Assembly (NCBI GenBank): GCA_031553415.1
Contig: JAVBLO010000085.1
Location: 1 to 64,000 of the forward strand
From: JAIRVZ01 sp031553415
GTDB taxonomy: Bacteria > Bacteroidota > Bacteroidia > Bacteroidales > Azobacteroidaceae
Direction of reading: 5' to 3'
DNA length: 64,000 nt
Part shown: piece after piece, positions 1-8,199 of the stretch
Position numbering within the stretch: position 1 is the stretch's first letter
Layout: each line of letters starts with the position of its first letter
The notes under the pieces: generated by a model
What the model was told of the DNA's origin: nothing
The model's input: only the letters and a program-made list of their open reading frames with translations
Database searches by the model: none
Program-made: the position numbers and the translations under genes

Positions 1-88
1 CAACGCCTTGTTTATCTCTAAATTCCTTAAACTTGGCTTTACAACTCGCTTCGTCAGGATATTGTGATACGAAATTTAATAAATTCAT
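1..88 (-). CDS. IS1595-family transposase, N-terminal fragment cut by window edge
   Basis: Reading the minus strand from an ATG at 86-88 gives 29 residues beginning MNLLNFVSQYPDEASCKAKF and ending in RDKQGV at the window edge. This opening (NLL-FVS-PDE-SC---F---R--QGV) is the conserved start of IS1595/ISXO2-type transposases, just before their zinc-ribbon (CPxC) domain, which would lie outside the window. The enzyme would cut and paste its own element. The terminal inverted repeat should lie between 89 and 284; I could not fix it, although an imperfect palindrome at 191-212 is a candidate. Only the N-terminus is visible, so I cannot say whether the copy is intact. Confidence 0.6.
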   Translation of the reverse strand, partial: MNLLNFVSQYPDEASCKAKFKEFRDKQGV

Positions 89-284
89 GCCTTTGTGATT
101 TAATTTTCAGTAAAGATAATTATTAAGGGCGAAATAACGGACAATCATTAAAATTTATTTGGGTAATTTGAAAAATTGGCAATTAAAAAGGCTGTTTACT
201 CTCGAACAACCGCGCAAAATTATAACATTTTGTTTACTTAAGGAAACGTTTTGTAGAAAATAAACCTTTGATATAAGGATAAAT

Positions 285-2375
285 TTAACTAATCATAAAC
301 CAATCTGTTTTATCTTGATTCAACTTTTTTAATTGCCGGTCTAAAATAAAATTTTCAGGTTTTTGAAGTAAGGGATCATCCTCCAAAATTTCCATCGCAA
401 AGTCTCGTGCTAAACTCAATATTTGTCCGTCTTTAGCCAAATTAGCTATCTTCAAATCGAAGGCAACGCCACTTTGTTGGGTACCATCTATGTCGCCAGG
501 GCCACGAAGTTTTAAATCTTCTTCTGCAATAACAAATCCGTCATTGGTTTGAGTCATGATTGACAGCCTCTTACGTGTGTCCTCAGAAAGTTCATACCTG
601 GTAAGCAAGATACAAAAGGATTGATCGGCCCCACGCCCTACCCTTCCCCTTAACTGGTGCAATTGAGAGAGACCGAAACGTTCTGCACTCTCAATAATCA
701 TCACAGAAGCATTGGGTACATTCACTCCAACCTCAATCACAGTTGTTGCAACCATGATTTGAGCGTTACCTGAAATAAATTTCTGCATTTCTGTATCTTT
801 TTCTGCAGGTTTCATTTTACCATGCACCATACAAACCTGGTATTCAGGAAATATCTCTTTCGTATGTTCAAACCCTGCTGTCAGGTTTTTCAAATCCGAC
901 TTTTCACTTTCTTCAATTAAAGGATAAACAATGTAAACTTGTCGCCCTTCCTGCAATTGTTTACGTACAGATTCATACAGATTAAACCGTTTTCCACTAT
1001 ACATATGAATTGTTTTGACGGGCTTTCTCCCTGGAGGTAATTCGTCAATTACAGAGACATCCAAATCTCCATATAAAGTCATGGCCAAAGTACGTGGAAT
1101 TGGAGTTGCTGTCATCACCAATACATGAGGCGGTATATTGTTTTTTTTCCATAACCGGGCTCTTTGGGCGACTCCAAACCGATGTTGTTCATCAACCACA
1201 ACTAATCCCAAATTAGCAAAATTTACAGTATCTTCAATTAAAGCATGAGTTCCTATTAAAATCTGAACTTTTCCGGATTGAACATCAGGAAGCAAGACAT
1301 TACGATCTTTCTTTTTTGTAGAACCGGTTAATAACCTCAAATCAATATCCAATCCGAAAACCAACTCTTTGATTGTTTCATAATGCTGTGTGGCAAGAAT
1401 TTCAGTAGGTGCCATTAAAGCCGCTTGATAACCATTATCCAATGCCATCAACATACACATTAAGGCAACCAAGGTTTTACCGCTACCTACATCTCCTTGT
1501 AGTAAACGGTTCATTTGCCGGCCTGTACAAACATCCTGGCGAATTTCTTTGATAACTTTTTTTTGAGCATTGGTTAGCTCAAATGGTAGATTTTGCTTAT
1601 AAAAATTATTGAAATAATCTCCTATTTGATTGAATATCAATCCACCAAGACGTTGTTCCCGATATTTGGTGACTCTGAGTATATTTAGTTGAACATAAAA
1701 TAATTCTTCAAACTTTAACCGATATTGAGCATCTCGTAGTAAGGCTGGTGATTGGGGAAAATGAATATTTCTTAGAGCTGAGTCCAAATCGATCAAATGG
1801 GCTTTGGTTATTATTTTATTATTTAAAGTTTCAGGAATAGTTCCCTGATAATTTTTGAAGATTAATGCTATTATTTTTTGTATGGCATGTGAATACAAGA
1901 AAGAGTCTTTCATGCGTTCTGTTGTGCTATATTGCCCTTGTACTCCAATTTGTCCGGATAAAACAGAACTTTCCTTTTCTAATTCAGGATGAGCTACATT
2001 TATTTTTCCTCCAAACACAGTTGGTTTTCCAAACAAGATGTACTCCTCTCCTATTTTATACATGTTTGGAATAGTTTTCAATCCTTTAAACCAAACCAAT
2101 TCAATACTTCCGGTTTCATCATAAAATTGAGCAATCATTCTTCTTGCCCGTCCTTCTCCAACAGTTTCATATTTACGGATTTTTCCTTTTAGTTGGATAT
2201 AAGGCATATTTCCATCGATTTCACTTATTTTGAATATTTTACTTCGATCTATATACTTGTAAGGAAAGTAATATAGCATGTTTTCCCAGGAAAAAACTTG
2301 GATTTCTTTGCCAAGTACATCGGCTTTTTTAGGACCAACGCCTGATAAATACATGATATTTTGGGTGTCAAGCAT
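285..2375 (-). CDS. recG: ATP-dependent DNA helicase RecG
   Basis: RecG remodels stalled replication forks and branch-migrates Holliday junctions. The 696-residue protein has the usual family length. It starts with the wedge/OB-fold region (LSGVGPKKADVLGKEIQVFS), then superfamily 2 helicase motifs: Walker A GDVGSGKTLVA, DEQH box in VVVDEQHRFGVAQR, TATPIPRTLAMT, and the late motifs IEVGVNVPNAS and QLRGRVGRG. The start codon lies inside the end of ispD (8-nt overlap), so the two are probably translationally coupled. It is last in the minus-strand set xseB-ispD-recG and ends before an AT-rich spacer leading to the transposase fragment. Nothing looks broken. Confidence 0.97.
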   Translation of the reverse strand: MLDTQNIMYLSGVGPKKADVLGKEIQVFSWENMLYYFPYKYIDRSKIFKISEIDGNMPYIQLKGKIRKYETVGEGRARRMIAQFYDETGSIELVWFKGLKTIPNMYKIGEEYILFGKPTVFGGKINVAHPELEKESSVLSGQIGVQGQYSTTERMKDSFLYSHAIQKIIALIFKNYQGTIPETLNNKIITKAHLIDLDSALRNIHFPQSPALLRDAQYRLKFEELFYVQLNILRVTKYREQRLGGLIFNQIGDYFNNFYKQNLPFELTNAQKKVIKEIRQDVCTGRQMNRLLQGDVGSGKTLVALMCMLMALDNGYQAALMAPTEILATQHYETIKELVFGLDIDLRLLTGSTKKKDRNVLLPDVQSGKVQILIGTHALIEDTVNFANLGLVVVDEQHRFGVAQRARLWKKNNIPPHVLVMTATPIPRTLAMTLYGDLDVSVIDELPPGRKPVKTIHMYSGKRFNLYESVRKQLQEGRQVYIVYPLIEESEKSDLKNLTAGFEHTKEIFPEYQVCMVHGKMKPAEKDTEMQKFISGNAQIMVATTVIEVGVNVPNASVMIIESAERFGLSQLHQLRGRVGRGADQSFCILLTRYELSEDTRKRLSIMTQTNDGFVIAEEDLKLRGPGDIDGTQQSGVAFDLKIANLAKDGQILSLARDFAMEILEDDPLLQKPENFILDRQLKKLNQDKTDWFMIS

Positions 2376-3057
2376 TTATAATTCGAGATTTCATCAAACT
2401 TTCTGTAATTAATAAATCAACCTGAGTGGTAATTTTTATATTTTCCCTACAACCAGGCACTTCATAAACTATATTTTCTCCAAGTGTTTCTACAACAGAA
2501 ACATCATCTGTAAAAGATTGAGAATATTTTTGCAGGTAAGCTTTTTTTATTATTTCAGAATCAAATACTTGCGGAGTTTGCACCAAACAATAATCCTCCC
2601 GATTGACAGTTATGCTACCTGCTGACGTTCTTTTCCGGAGTGTTTCTACAACTGGAACAACAGGAAATGCAGCACCTTTTTTTTCTGCCTCGTTAAAACA
2701 ATTAGTAATTGTTTCTTGAGATACAAGTGGCCGTACACCATCATGTATTCCAATCAATACGTTTTTGTCTGTAATACTATCTAGTCCATTTTTTACTGAA
2801 TGAAAACGAGTTTCTCCTCCATTGACTATTGTGTGGTTAATTTTGAAATAAAATTTTTTGCATAAATTCTTCCAATAATCCTGTTGTTGTTCAGGCAATA
2901 CAAGAATGATTTTAATGATTTTATCATAATTGAAGAATGACTCAATGGTGTGCATTAAAACAGGTTTGCCATTCAAAATCAAAAATTGTTTGGGTATTTC
3001 AACTCCCATTCTTGTACCCTTTCCTCCTGCAACAATGATTATATACTTCTGTATCAT
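2368..3057 (-). CDS. ispD: 2-C-methyl-D-erythritol 4-phosphate cytidylyltransferase (IspD)
   Basis: IspD couples CTP with 2-C-methyl-D-erythritol 4-phosphate in the non-mevalonate isoprenoid pathway; ispH of the same pathway is at 11597-12466. The 229-residue length is normal. The nucleotide-binding start IIVAGGKGTRMG is followed by PKQFLILNGKPVLMHTI, as in the family, and later come IHDGVRPLVS and the LVQTPQVF motif. The gene sits 6 nt after xseB and overlaps recG by 8 nt, which indicates one transcript. I see no domain fusion with IspF. Confidence 0.96.
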   Translation of the reverse strand: MIQKYIIIVAGGKGTRMGVEIPKQFLILNGKPVLMHTIESFFNYDKIIKIILVLPEQQQDYWKNLCKKFYFKINHTIVNGGETRFHSVKNGLDSITDKNVLIGIHDGVRPLVSQETITNCFNEAEKKGAAFPVVPVVETLRKRTSAGSITVNREDYCLVQTPQVFDSEIIKKAYLQKYSQSFTDDVSVVETLGENIVYEVPGCRENIKITTQVDLLITESLMKSRIINA

Positions 3058-3063
3058 AGTCTG

Positions 3064-3261
3064 TTAATCGATATTATCTATAATTTTCTTTGTTTCTTCG
3101 TTAGCAACAAAGAGCTTTTCTTTGCATATTTTCAGAAGAGAGGAAGCTTCTTTAATTTTAGAACTTAGCTCATCAACATCTAGCTGGTTATTTTCTATTT
3201 GAGATAATATATCCTGTAGTTTGGAATAAGCATCTAAGTATGTAAGTTGATTTTTTGCCAT
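3064..3261 (-). CDS. xseB: Exodeoxyribonuclease VII small subunit
   Basis: XseB is the small subunit that assembles with XseA to form exonuclease VII, which degrades single-stranded DNA to oligonucleotides. The 65-residue product (MAKNQLTYLDAYSKLQDILS, then IENNQLDVDELSSKIKEAS) shows the helical hairpin typical of the family. The reading frame stays open up to 3315, but I chose the ATG at 3261 because the upstream extension is unlike the family and a good promoter element (TATTTTTG, 3283-3290) lies within it. The large-subunit gene xseA, usually directly upstream in relatives, is absent here; mobile DNA occupies that place. Confidence 0.88.
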   Translation of the reverse strand: MAKNQLTYLDAYSKLQDILSQIENNQLDVDELSSKIKEASSLLKICKEKLFVANEETKKIIDNID

Positions 3262-3282
3262 AAATTTATTGTTATTCAACAA

Positions 3283-3290
3283 CAAAAATA
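3283..3290 (-). promoter_or_regulatory. Predicted -7 element upstream of xseB
   Basis: The minus strand reads TATTTTTG, a match to the Bacteroidetes -7 consensus TAnnTTTG, 21 nt before the chosen xseB start. No clean TTTG is seen at the -33 position. It suggests the xseB-ispD-recG set is transcribed from here, independently of the mobile DNA upstream. Confidence 0.45.
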
Positions 3291-3382
3291 ATAAAAGCCC
3301 TCGGATAAACAGCAATATTAGGAGAAATAGAGATAAGTATTTGGTAATTAGGTTTGTTTAGCGTCGTTTCGCTATATTCTTC

Positions 3383-3937
3383 TTAAACTACTCTGCCTTC
3401 TTTCTTTTTGGGGATGGCATTGGTGGATGCAAGGCTATAGATGGACGCTAAAGTCATTCCGTACTTTTCCTGAATCTCTGCTATCGAATACCATTCCGTG
3501 ATTTCCGGGTCGGCAGCTTTCTTGGCAAAATAGTTGTCAATATGCTTTTTGCTCCAATAGGTTTTGCCACGGTTAAAAGTCCGGGGGATGTTGTGCTTCT
3601 TTGCGACTACGAATATCCATGAATCTTTAACGTTATACTTTTCCTTGACTTCGGTAGTGGTGTAGAACTCGGTGATGGCAGTTCGCTCTTTTGATTGGAT
3701 GCGAAACTCAGTCGGATGATTGAAGAGTTCATCAATATCTTCCTTCCTCAGTAAGAACTTGCCGCCTAATCGTGATGCCTTTAACTCACCTTTCTTTAAA
3801 TAGCTGTAAAGGGTCGGACGAGTTATTCCGAGATAGAGGGCTGCTCCTGTAATAGTGATAAAAGGTTTATCCTTTATCTTTTCGATAGGTTTCTCACAAC
3901 AAGCTTTACTCCGTACTTCTGAAAAAAACATCCGCAC
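3383..3937 (-). CDS. Helix-turn-helix (MerR/excisionase-like) protein, probably truncated mobile-element gene
   Basis: The 184-residue frame carries three successive DNA-binding units. The first (about residues 24-72) is a classic HTH_17/excisionase-like domain (ITGAALYLGITRPTLYSYLK, then SRLGGKFLLRKEDIDELF). The second begins EFYTTTEVKEKYNVKD and ends SKKHIDNYFAKK. The third begins EWYSIAEIQEKYGMTL and stops abruptly after KKKEGRVV, just where a wing like that of the second unit should follow. Such proteins sit beside tyrosine recombinases in Bacteroidetes conjugative transposons, from my knowledge of the family. The first ~17 residues (MRMFFSEVRSKACCEKP) appear to come from group II intron sequence rather than from the original gene. 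I infer a remnant truncated at both ends; no integrase is adjacent. Confidence 0.6.
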   Translation of the reverse strand: MRMFFSEVRSKACCEKPIEKIKDKPFITITGAALYLGITRPTLYSYLKKGELKASRLGGKFLLRKEDIDELFNHPTEFRIQSKERTAITEFYTTTEVKEKYNVKDSWIFVVAKKHNIPRTFNRGKTYWSKKHIDNYFAKKAADPEITEWYSIAEIQEKYGMTLASIYSLASTNAIPKKKEGRVV

Positions 3938-4073
3938 GTCTGTGAAACCTCCCCAGTTAATATTCTATTCTTTCCATCTTATACCTGCTTGATTTACCAT
4001 GAACGTTCCGGATAGCTATCAGGGCGCGTTGAGGACTTGCACCTGTTAGAATAGAACCATGCTGGGCGAACAC
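3885..4073 (-). mobile_element. Group II intron remnant (class C-like 5' end)
   Basis: On the minus strand, directly after the T-run of the TPR-gene terminator, the sequence reads GTGTTCGCCCAGCATGG and then CAGGTGCAAGTCC. This resembles the 5' end of domain I of bacterial group II introns, which begin GUGYG with a GCCCGGCAUGG-like stretch and a GGTG-AAGTCC stretch. About 115 nt further on, AACTGGGGAGGT resembles the region just ahead of the intron-encoded reverse transcriptase. The core and the reverse transcriptase are missing, so this is a deleted remnant joined to the helix-turn-helix gene. The right-hand limit (4073) is well placed; the left limit is approximate. Confidence 0.5.
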
Positions 4074-4076
4074 AAA

Positions 4077-4111
4077 AATCCCAACCTATTCAGAACGAAT
4101 CGGTTGGGATT
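4077..4111 (-). terminator. Rho-independent terminator of the TPR gene
   Basis: A perfect 10-bp stem (4077-4086 with 4102-4111, AATCCCAACC/GGTTGGGATT) encloses a 15-nt loop that can form a further 4-bp stem. On the minus strand it is followed by a T-run, 20 nt after the TPR gene stop codon. Its T-run abuts the intron remnant. Confidence 0.75.
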
Positions 4112-4130
4112 AATTTTTTATTAAATCTCT

Positions 4131-5351
4131 TTATTTATTCATTTCCTTTTCTAATGCATCATATTTATCACCCATATTCAATATATAATAAATACGGCTG
4201 AGCGCATTCATATAATCTCTATCTTCTGGTTTCATTTGATGTGCTTTTTCGAAATATGGCAACGCTTCTTTAAACATTTCATTAGCTTTGGATTTAGCTT
4301 CTTCATATTTCTTGTTATCAGCTATTTCATTTGCCGCAGTTTGAGCTTCTACCGCTCTATTGAAATATACACGACCTAAGTTACCAATAGCTTCTACATA
4401 GTCAGGATCAAGAGTAAGTGCTTTTTCGTAATTAGCTTTTGCCGATGCCATATCTTTCTTGCTATTTTCGTAAACAATACCCATTACATTGTATAATTCA
4501 GCTTTATCCGGTGCAGCAGCAATCGCTTTTGTAAGCATTTCAATTGCAGCATCTCCCTGATTAGTAAAGATATATTGGTTAATTAAATTCAAGAGGAAAT
4601 AAGGTTCATTTGGAAACTTTTCAACACCTTCTTTCAAAGTGCGAACTAAATTAACAGTATCTTTAGTTTGCTCATACAAAGAGCAAAGATATTGGTAAGA
4701 TTCGTTTTCATTATATCCATTATTGTCTTTCAGGCCTTCAAAATAAGAGGTTACTTTCTCTGTGTCAGCAAATTGGGCAAGAGAAAGTCCTGCATAATAG
4801 CGGTATTGAGCATAAGCTGTATCATTTACTGCCATATTTTCTCCTTCAAACATGTTCAACTTAGGCATATCGAAAAATTGCTCGAACATATTGTAAGCAT
4901 TTGGATAATCCTTATTATTGAAATAGTAACCGCCTCCATTAAGATAGTATAACCTGTCTGCCTTCAAAATGGCTTTTATATCCTTTCTGAATCTGGGTTT
5001 TACTTTTCCTTTTTCATTAGGAAGCATATCCAAAGAATCTGCTACTTCAAAGTAAGGCATGATATTTTTTAACGCACCATACATTACCGCTTCATTAGGT
5101 TTCTTCTGAATTAATTCTTTGGCACTCTCAGTGTCGAATTGTTTACCTTCAATTTTTCCTGCAATGAACCAGGTTTCTGCATCATCCTTTGTTTCAGGAT
5201 TCTCCAAGGCACCTTTGATTAAATTCCTGGCATCTTCAATATTCGGATTACTATTTCCAAGTTCTTTTTTGGCATCACTTACCGCTTTCTTTTGCCCGAA
5301 GCTCAAAGCGACAGTTAAGCACAGTACAATTGTTAATGATAACTTTTTCAT
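4131..5351 (-). CDS. Exported tetratricopeptide-repeat protein encoded downstream of gyrA
   Basis: The 406-residue protein opens with a signal peptide (MKKLSLTIVLCLTVALSFGQ) and is otherwise helical. Tetratricopeptide repeats are clearest in the C-terminal half (about residues 220-400), for example AELYNVMGIVYENSKKDMAS and YVEAIGNLGRVYFNRAVEAQ. TPR repeats mediate protein-protein contacts; the protein is probably periplasmic and I cannot assign a specific job. It lies 69 nt behind gyrA on the same strand, an arrangement I recall from Bacteroides genomes, and ends at a strong terminator. Confidence 0.85.
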   Translation of the reverse strand: MKKLSLTIVLCLTVALSFGQKKAVSDAKKELGNSNPNIEDARNLIKGALENPETKDDAETWFIAGKIEGKQFDTESAKELIQKKPNEAVMYGALKNIMPYFEVADSLDMLPNEKGKVKPRFRKDIKAILKADRLYYLNGGGYYFNNKDYPNAYNMFEQFFDMPKLNMFEGENMAVNDTAYAQYRYYAGLSLAQFADTEKVTSYFEGLKDNNGYNENESYQYLCSLYEQTKDTVNLVRTLKEGVEKFPNEPYFLLNLINQYIFTNQGDAAIEMLTKAIAAAPDKAELYNVMGIVYENSKKDMASAKANYEKALTLDPDYVEAIGNLGRVYFNRAVEAQTAANEIADNKKYEEAKSKANEMFKEALPYFEKAHQMKPEDRDYMNALSRIYYILNMGDKYDALEKEMNK

Positions 5352-5420
5352 TACAAATAATTTTATTAGTTTATAAATTTGTTGTTTGCGTTTTTACCGG
5401 ATAACAAAACTTTATCCCCA

Positions 5421-7943
5421 TCATTCATTATTTTCAACATTATCATCACTTTCTGCAGATTCTATATTTTCATCTGTAATTTCTTCTTCCGATTCAGAAG
5501 TAACTTTACATACAGAAGCTATCTCATCATTACGTTTGCCCAAGTTAATCAGTTTTACACCTTGGGTAGCCCGTCCGATAACGCTCAAATCAGCAACTTT
5601 TACACGAATGGTGATTCCTGATTTATTAATAATCATCAGGTCATTATCATCCGTTACACTTTTTATTCCTACCAAATAACCTGTTTTATCAGTAATGTTC
5701 AAAGTTTTTACTCCTTTTCCTCCCCTATTGGTTATTCTGTAATCATCTATTTTAGAACGTTTTCCATATCCTTTTTCAGAAACGACCAAAATGGTTTCGT
5801 TTTCCAAATCCTTGATACAGATCATGCCAATTACTTCATCTTTTCCATCGCTATCCAATGTCATACCACGAACACCGGCAGCAGTACGTCCCATACAGCG
5901 AATAGCAGTTTCTTTGAAACGGATGGCCCTACCATTCCGGTTAGCTATCACAATTTCATTGGTTCCATCGGTCATTCTCACTTGTATAACTTCGTCATCT
6001 TCGCGCAAATCAATTGCAATAACTCCGTTTTGTCGTGGTCTTGAATAAGCTTCCAGAATAGTTTTCTTAACAACTCCTTTTTTAGTACAGAATACTAAAT
6101 AATTGTTATTAATGAATTCCTGATCATTCAATAATTTTACACGAATAAAGGCATTGACCTTATCGTTAGGCTCAATATTCAATAAATTCTGAATCGCTCT
6201 TCCTTTGGAGTTTTTGGTTCCTTCCGGAATTTCATACACTTTCAACCAGTAGCATTTTCCTTTTTGAGTGAAAAACATCATGGTTGCATGCATACTTGCA
6301 GGATAGATGTATTCTACAAAATCTGCATCACGGGATTCAGCGCCTTTAACACCTACTCCTCCCCTGCCCTGCGCACGGAATTCGGATAACGGTGTCCGTT
6401 TGATATATCCCATGTGAGAAATTGTAATAATCATCTCATCATCAGCATAAAAATCTTCCGGATTGAAATCTTCTGTAGCATATACGATTTCGGTTTTGCG
6501 TTCATCACCGTATTTCTCCCTTATTTCAATCAATTCGTCTTTGATAACAGACATGCGAAGGTCTTCATTTACAAGGATTTCATTCAAATAAGCTATCAAT
6601 TTTTGAACTTCTTCATATTCAGCACGAAGTTTATCTTGTTCCAAACCTGTAAGCTGACGTAAACGCATTTCAACAATTGCCCTGGATTGGATTTCGGATA
6701 AAGAAAAACGTTCAATCAAACGCTCAATCGCTTCTTGCGGACTTTGAGAAGAACGTATAATTGAAATTACTTCATCTATATTATCGGAAGCAATAATTAA
6801 GCCCTCTAAAATATGTGCCCTTTCTTCAGCTTTTCTAAGGTCGAATTTAGTGCGGCGAACTACAACATCATGGCGATGTTCTACAAAATAATGAACCATA
6901 TCTTTCAGGTTCAATGTTTTTGGGCGGCCATTAACCAAAGCGATATTATTAACACTGAAAGAGGACTGAAGAGCTGTAAGTTTATATAATTTATTGAGTA
7001 TTACACTTGAATTTCCATCTCTCTTAATATCAACAACGATGCGCATACCATTACGGTCAGACTCGTCATTTACATTTGATATTCCTTCAATTCTCTTCTC
7101 TCCTACCAAGTCGGCAATATGCTTGATAAGCTCTGCCCTGTTTACTAAATAAGGTATTTCTGAAATAATAATCTTTTCCCGGCCGTTCTCGTTTTCAATT
7201 TCAGCTTTTCCACGCATGATAACACGTCCACGCCCTGTTTCGAAAGCTTCTTTTACACCAGCATAACCATATATATAACCTCCTGTTGGAAAATCAGGCG
7301 CTTTGACATATTGCATCAAATCAGCAACCTCAACTTCACCGCGGGCATCTATATAAGCTATGGTAGCGTTAATTGCTTCCGTCATATTATGAGGCGCCAT
7401 GTTTGTCGCCATACCGACTGCAATACCGGAAGCTCCATTAACTAAAAGGTTAGGAATCCTTGTTGGAAGAACGGTTGGTTCTTTTAATGTATCATCGAAG
7501 TTAAGTTGGAAATCAACAGTATCTTTATCAATGTCTTTCAACATTTCTTCAGCCAGTTTACTCAAACGGGCTTCTGTGTAACGCATTGCTGCCGGACTGT
7601 CACCATCTATTGAACCGAAATTTCCTTGTCCGTCGACAAAAGGATAACGAAGCGACCACGGCTGAGCCATCCTCACCATGGCAAAATATACTGAACTGTC
7701 ACCATGTGGATGGTACTTACCAAGCACCTCCCCTACAATTCTGGCAGATTTTTTATGTGGATTATTAGATGTATTACCCAATTCATTCATACCGAACAAT
7801 ACACGGCGGTGAACAGGTTTAAATCCATCTCTTACTTCTGGTAACGCACGCGAAACAATTACAGACATTGAATAATCAATGTAGGCTGATTTCATTTCTT
7901 GCTCAATATCAACTTTAATAATTCTGTCTTGATTCTCAATCAT
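5421..7943 (-). CDS. gyrA: DNA gyrase subunit A
   Basis: GyrA cuts and rejoins DNA during negative supercoiling, working with GyrB (not in this window). The 840-residue protein aligns with E. coli numbering: catalytic Tyr122 in RYTEARLS, and the quinolone region GDSSVYFAMV at 81-90, with Ser83 kept and Phe where E. coli has Asp87. The C-terminal beta-pinwheel repeats begin near residue 515 with a GyrA box (QGRGGVG), and the protein ends in an acidic tail (about residues 808-840). The start at 7943 gives the expected N-terminus. It is transcribed divergently from clpC across a 256-bp spacer and followed by the TPR gene. Confidence 0.98.
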   Translation of the reverse strand: MIENQDRIIKVDIEQEMKSAYIDYSMSVIVSRALPEVRDGFKPVHRRVLFGMNELGNTSNNPHKKSARIVGEVLGKYHPHGDSSVYFAMVRMAQPWSLRYPFVDGQGNFGSIDGDSPAAMRYTEARLSKLAEEMLKDIDKDTVDFQLNFDDTLKEPTVLPTRIPNLLVNGASGIAVGMATNMAPHNMTEAINATIAYIDARGEVEVADLMQYVKAPDFPTGGYIYGYAGVKEAFETGRGRVIMRGKAEIENENGREKIIISEIPYLVNRAELIKHIADLVGEKRIEGISNVNDESDRNGMRIVVDIKRDGNSSVILNKLYKLTALQSSFSVNNIALVNGRPKTLNLKDMVHYFVEHRHDVVVRRTKFDLRKAEERAHILEGLIIASDNIDEVISIIRSSQSPQEAIERLIERFSLSEIQSRAIVEMRLRQLTGLEQDKLRAEYEEVQKLIAYLNEILVNEDLRMSVIKDELIEIREKYGDERKTEIVYATEDFNPEDFYADDEMIITISHMGYIKRTPLSEFRAQGRGGVGVKGAESRDADFVEYIYPASMHATMMFFTQKGKCYWLKVYEIPEGTKNSKGRAIQNLLNIEPNDKVNAFIRVKLLNDQEFINNNYLVFCTKKGVVKKTILEAYSRPRQNGVIAIDLREDDEVIQVRMTDGTNEIVIANRNGRAIRFKETAIRCMGRTAAGVRGMTLDSDGKDEVIGMICIKDLENETILVVSEKGYGKRSKIDDYRITNRGGKGVKTLNITDKTGYLVGIKSVTDDNDLMIINKSGITIRVKVADLSVIGRATQGVKLINLGKRNDEIASVCKVTSESEEEITDENIESAESDDNVENNE

Positions 7944-8050
7944 TTATGTATATCTTAATTCAACTTTTATTATATAATGCCAAAAAACCGCACTAAGTTA
8001 CTGCTTTTTGTTTGAATACGAAAGAAATTAAAAAAATAAATTGGCACGGC

Positions 8051-8078
8051 TTTTGACAAATAAAAGTTTATATATTTG
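8051..8078 (+). promoter_or_regulatory. Predicted clpC promoter
   Basis: TATATTTG at 8071-8078 matches the TAnnTTTG -7 consensus. A TTTTG at 8051-8055 could serve as -33, although the 15-nt spacer is shorter than the usual ~19. Transcription would begin near 8085, giving a 5' leader of about 115 nt. Confidence 0.45.
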
Positions 8079-8095
8079 TCGTTATTTACTAATAA

Positions 8096-8116
8096 TTGTG
8101 AATCAAAAATTCACAA
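8096..8116. promoter_or_regulatory. Perfect 8-bp inverted repeat in clpC leader (candidate operator)
   Basis: TTGTGAAT, a 5-nt CAAAA spacer and ATTCACAA form a perfect dyad about 10-30 nt downstream of the predicted clpC start point. The position suits a repressor site or a small leader hairpin. It does not match a stress-regulator operator I know. Confidence 0.35.
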
Positions 8117-8199
8117 AAACAAAAATGCAACAAATATATAAATTTATAAAACCTTATTACTCTTAACATTGTTATATTGAATCGGAAAATAAAAAAGAT

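Noticed and set aside
3262..3315. Longer xseB start at 3315
   Set aside because: The extension is unlike the family and contains the predicted promoter; ATG at 3261 fits family length.
3350..3390. Single-base frameshift restoring the helix-turn-helix gene past its stop
   Set aside because: One inserted base would give only a few plausible residues before another stop, so truncation is the simpler explanation; cannot be proved without homologues.
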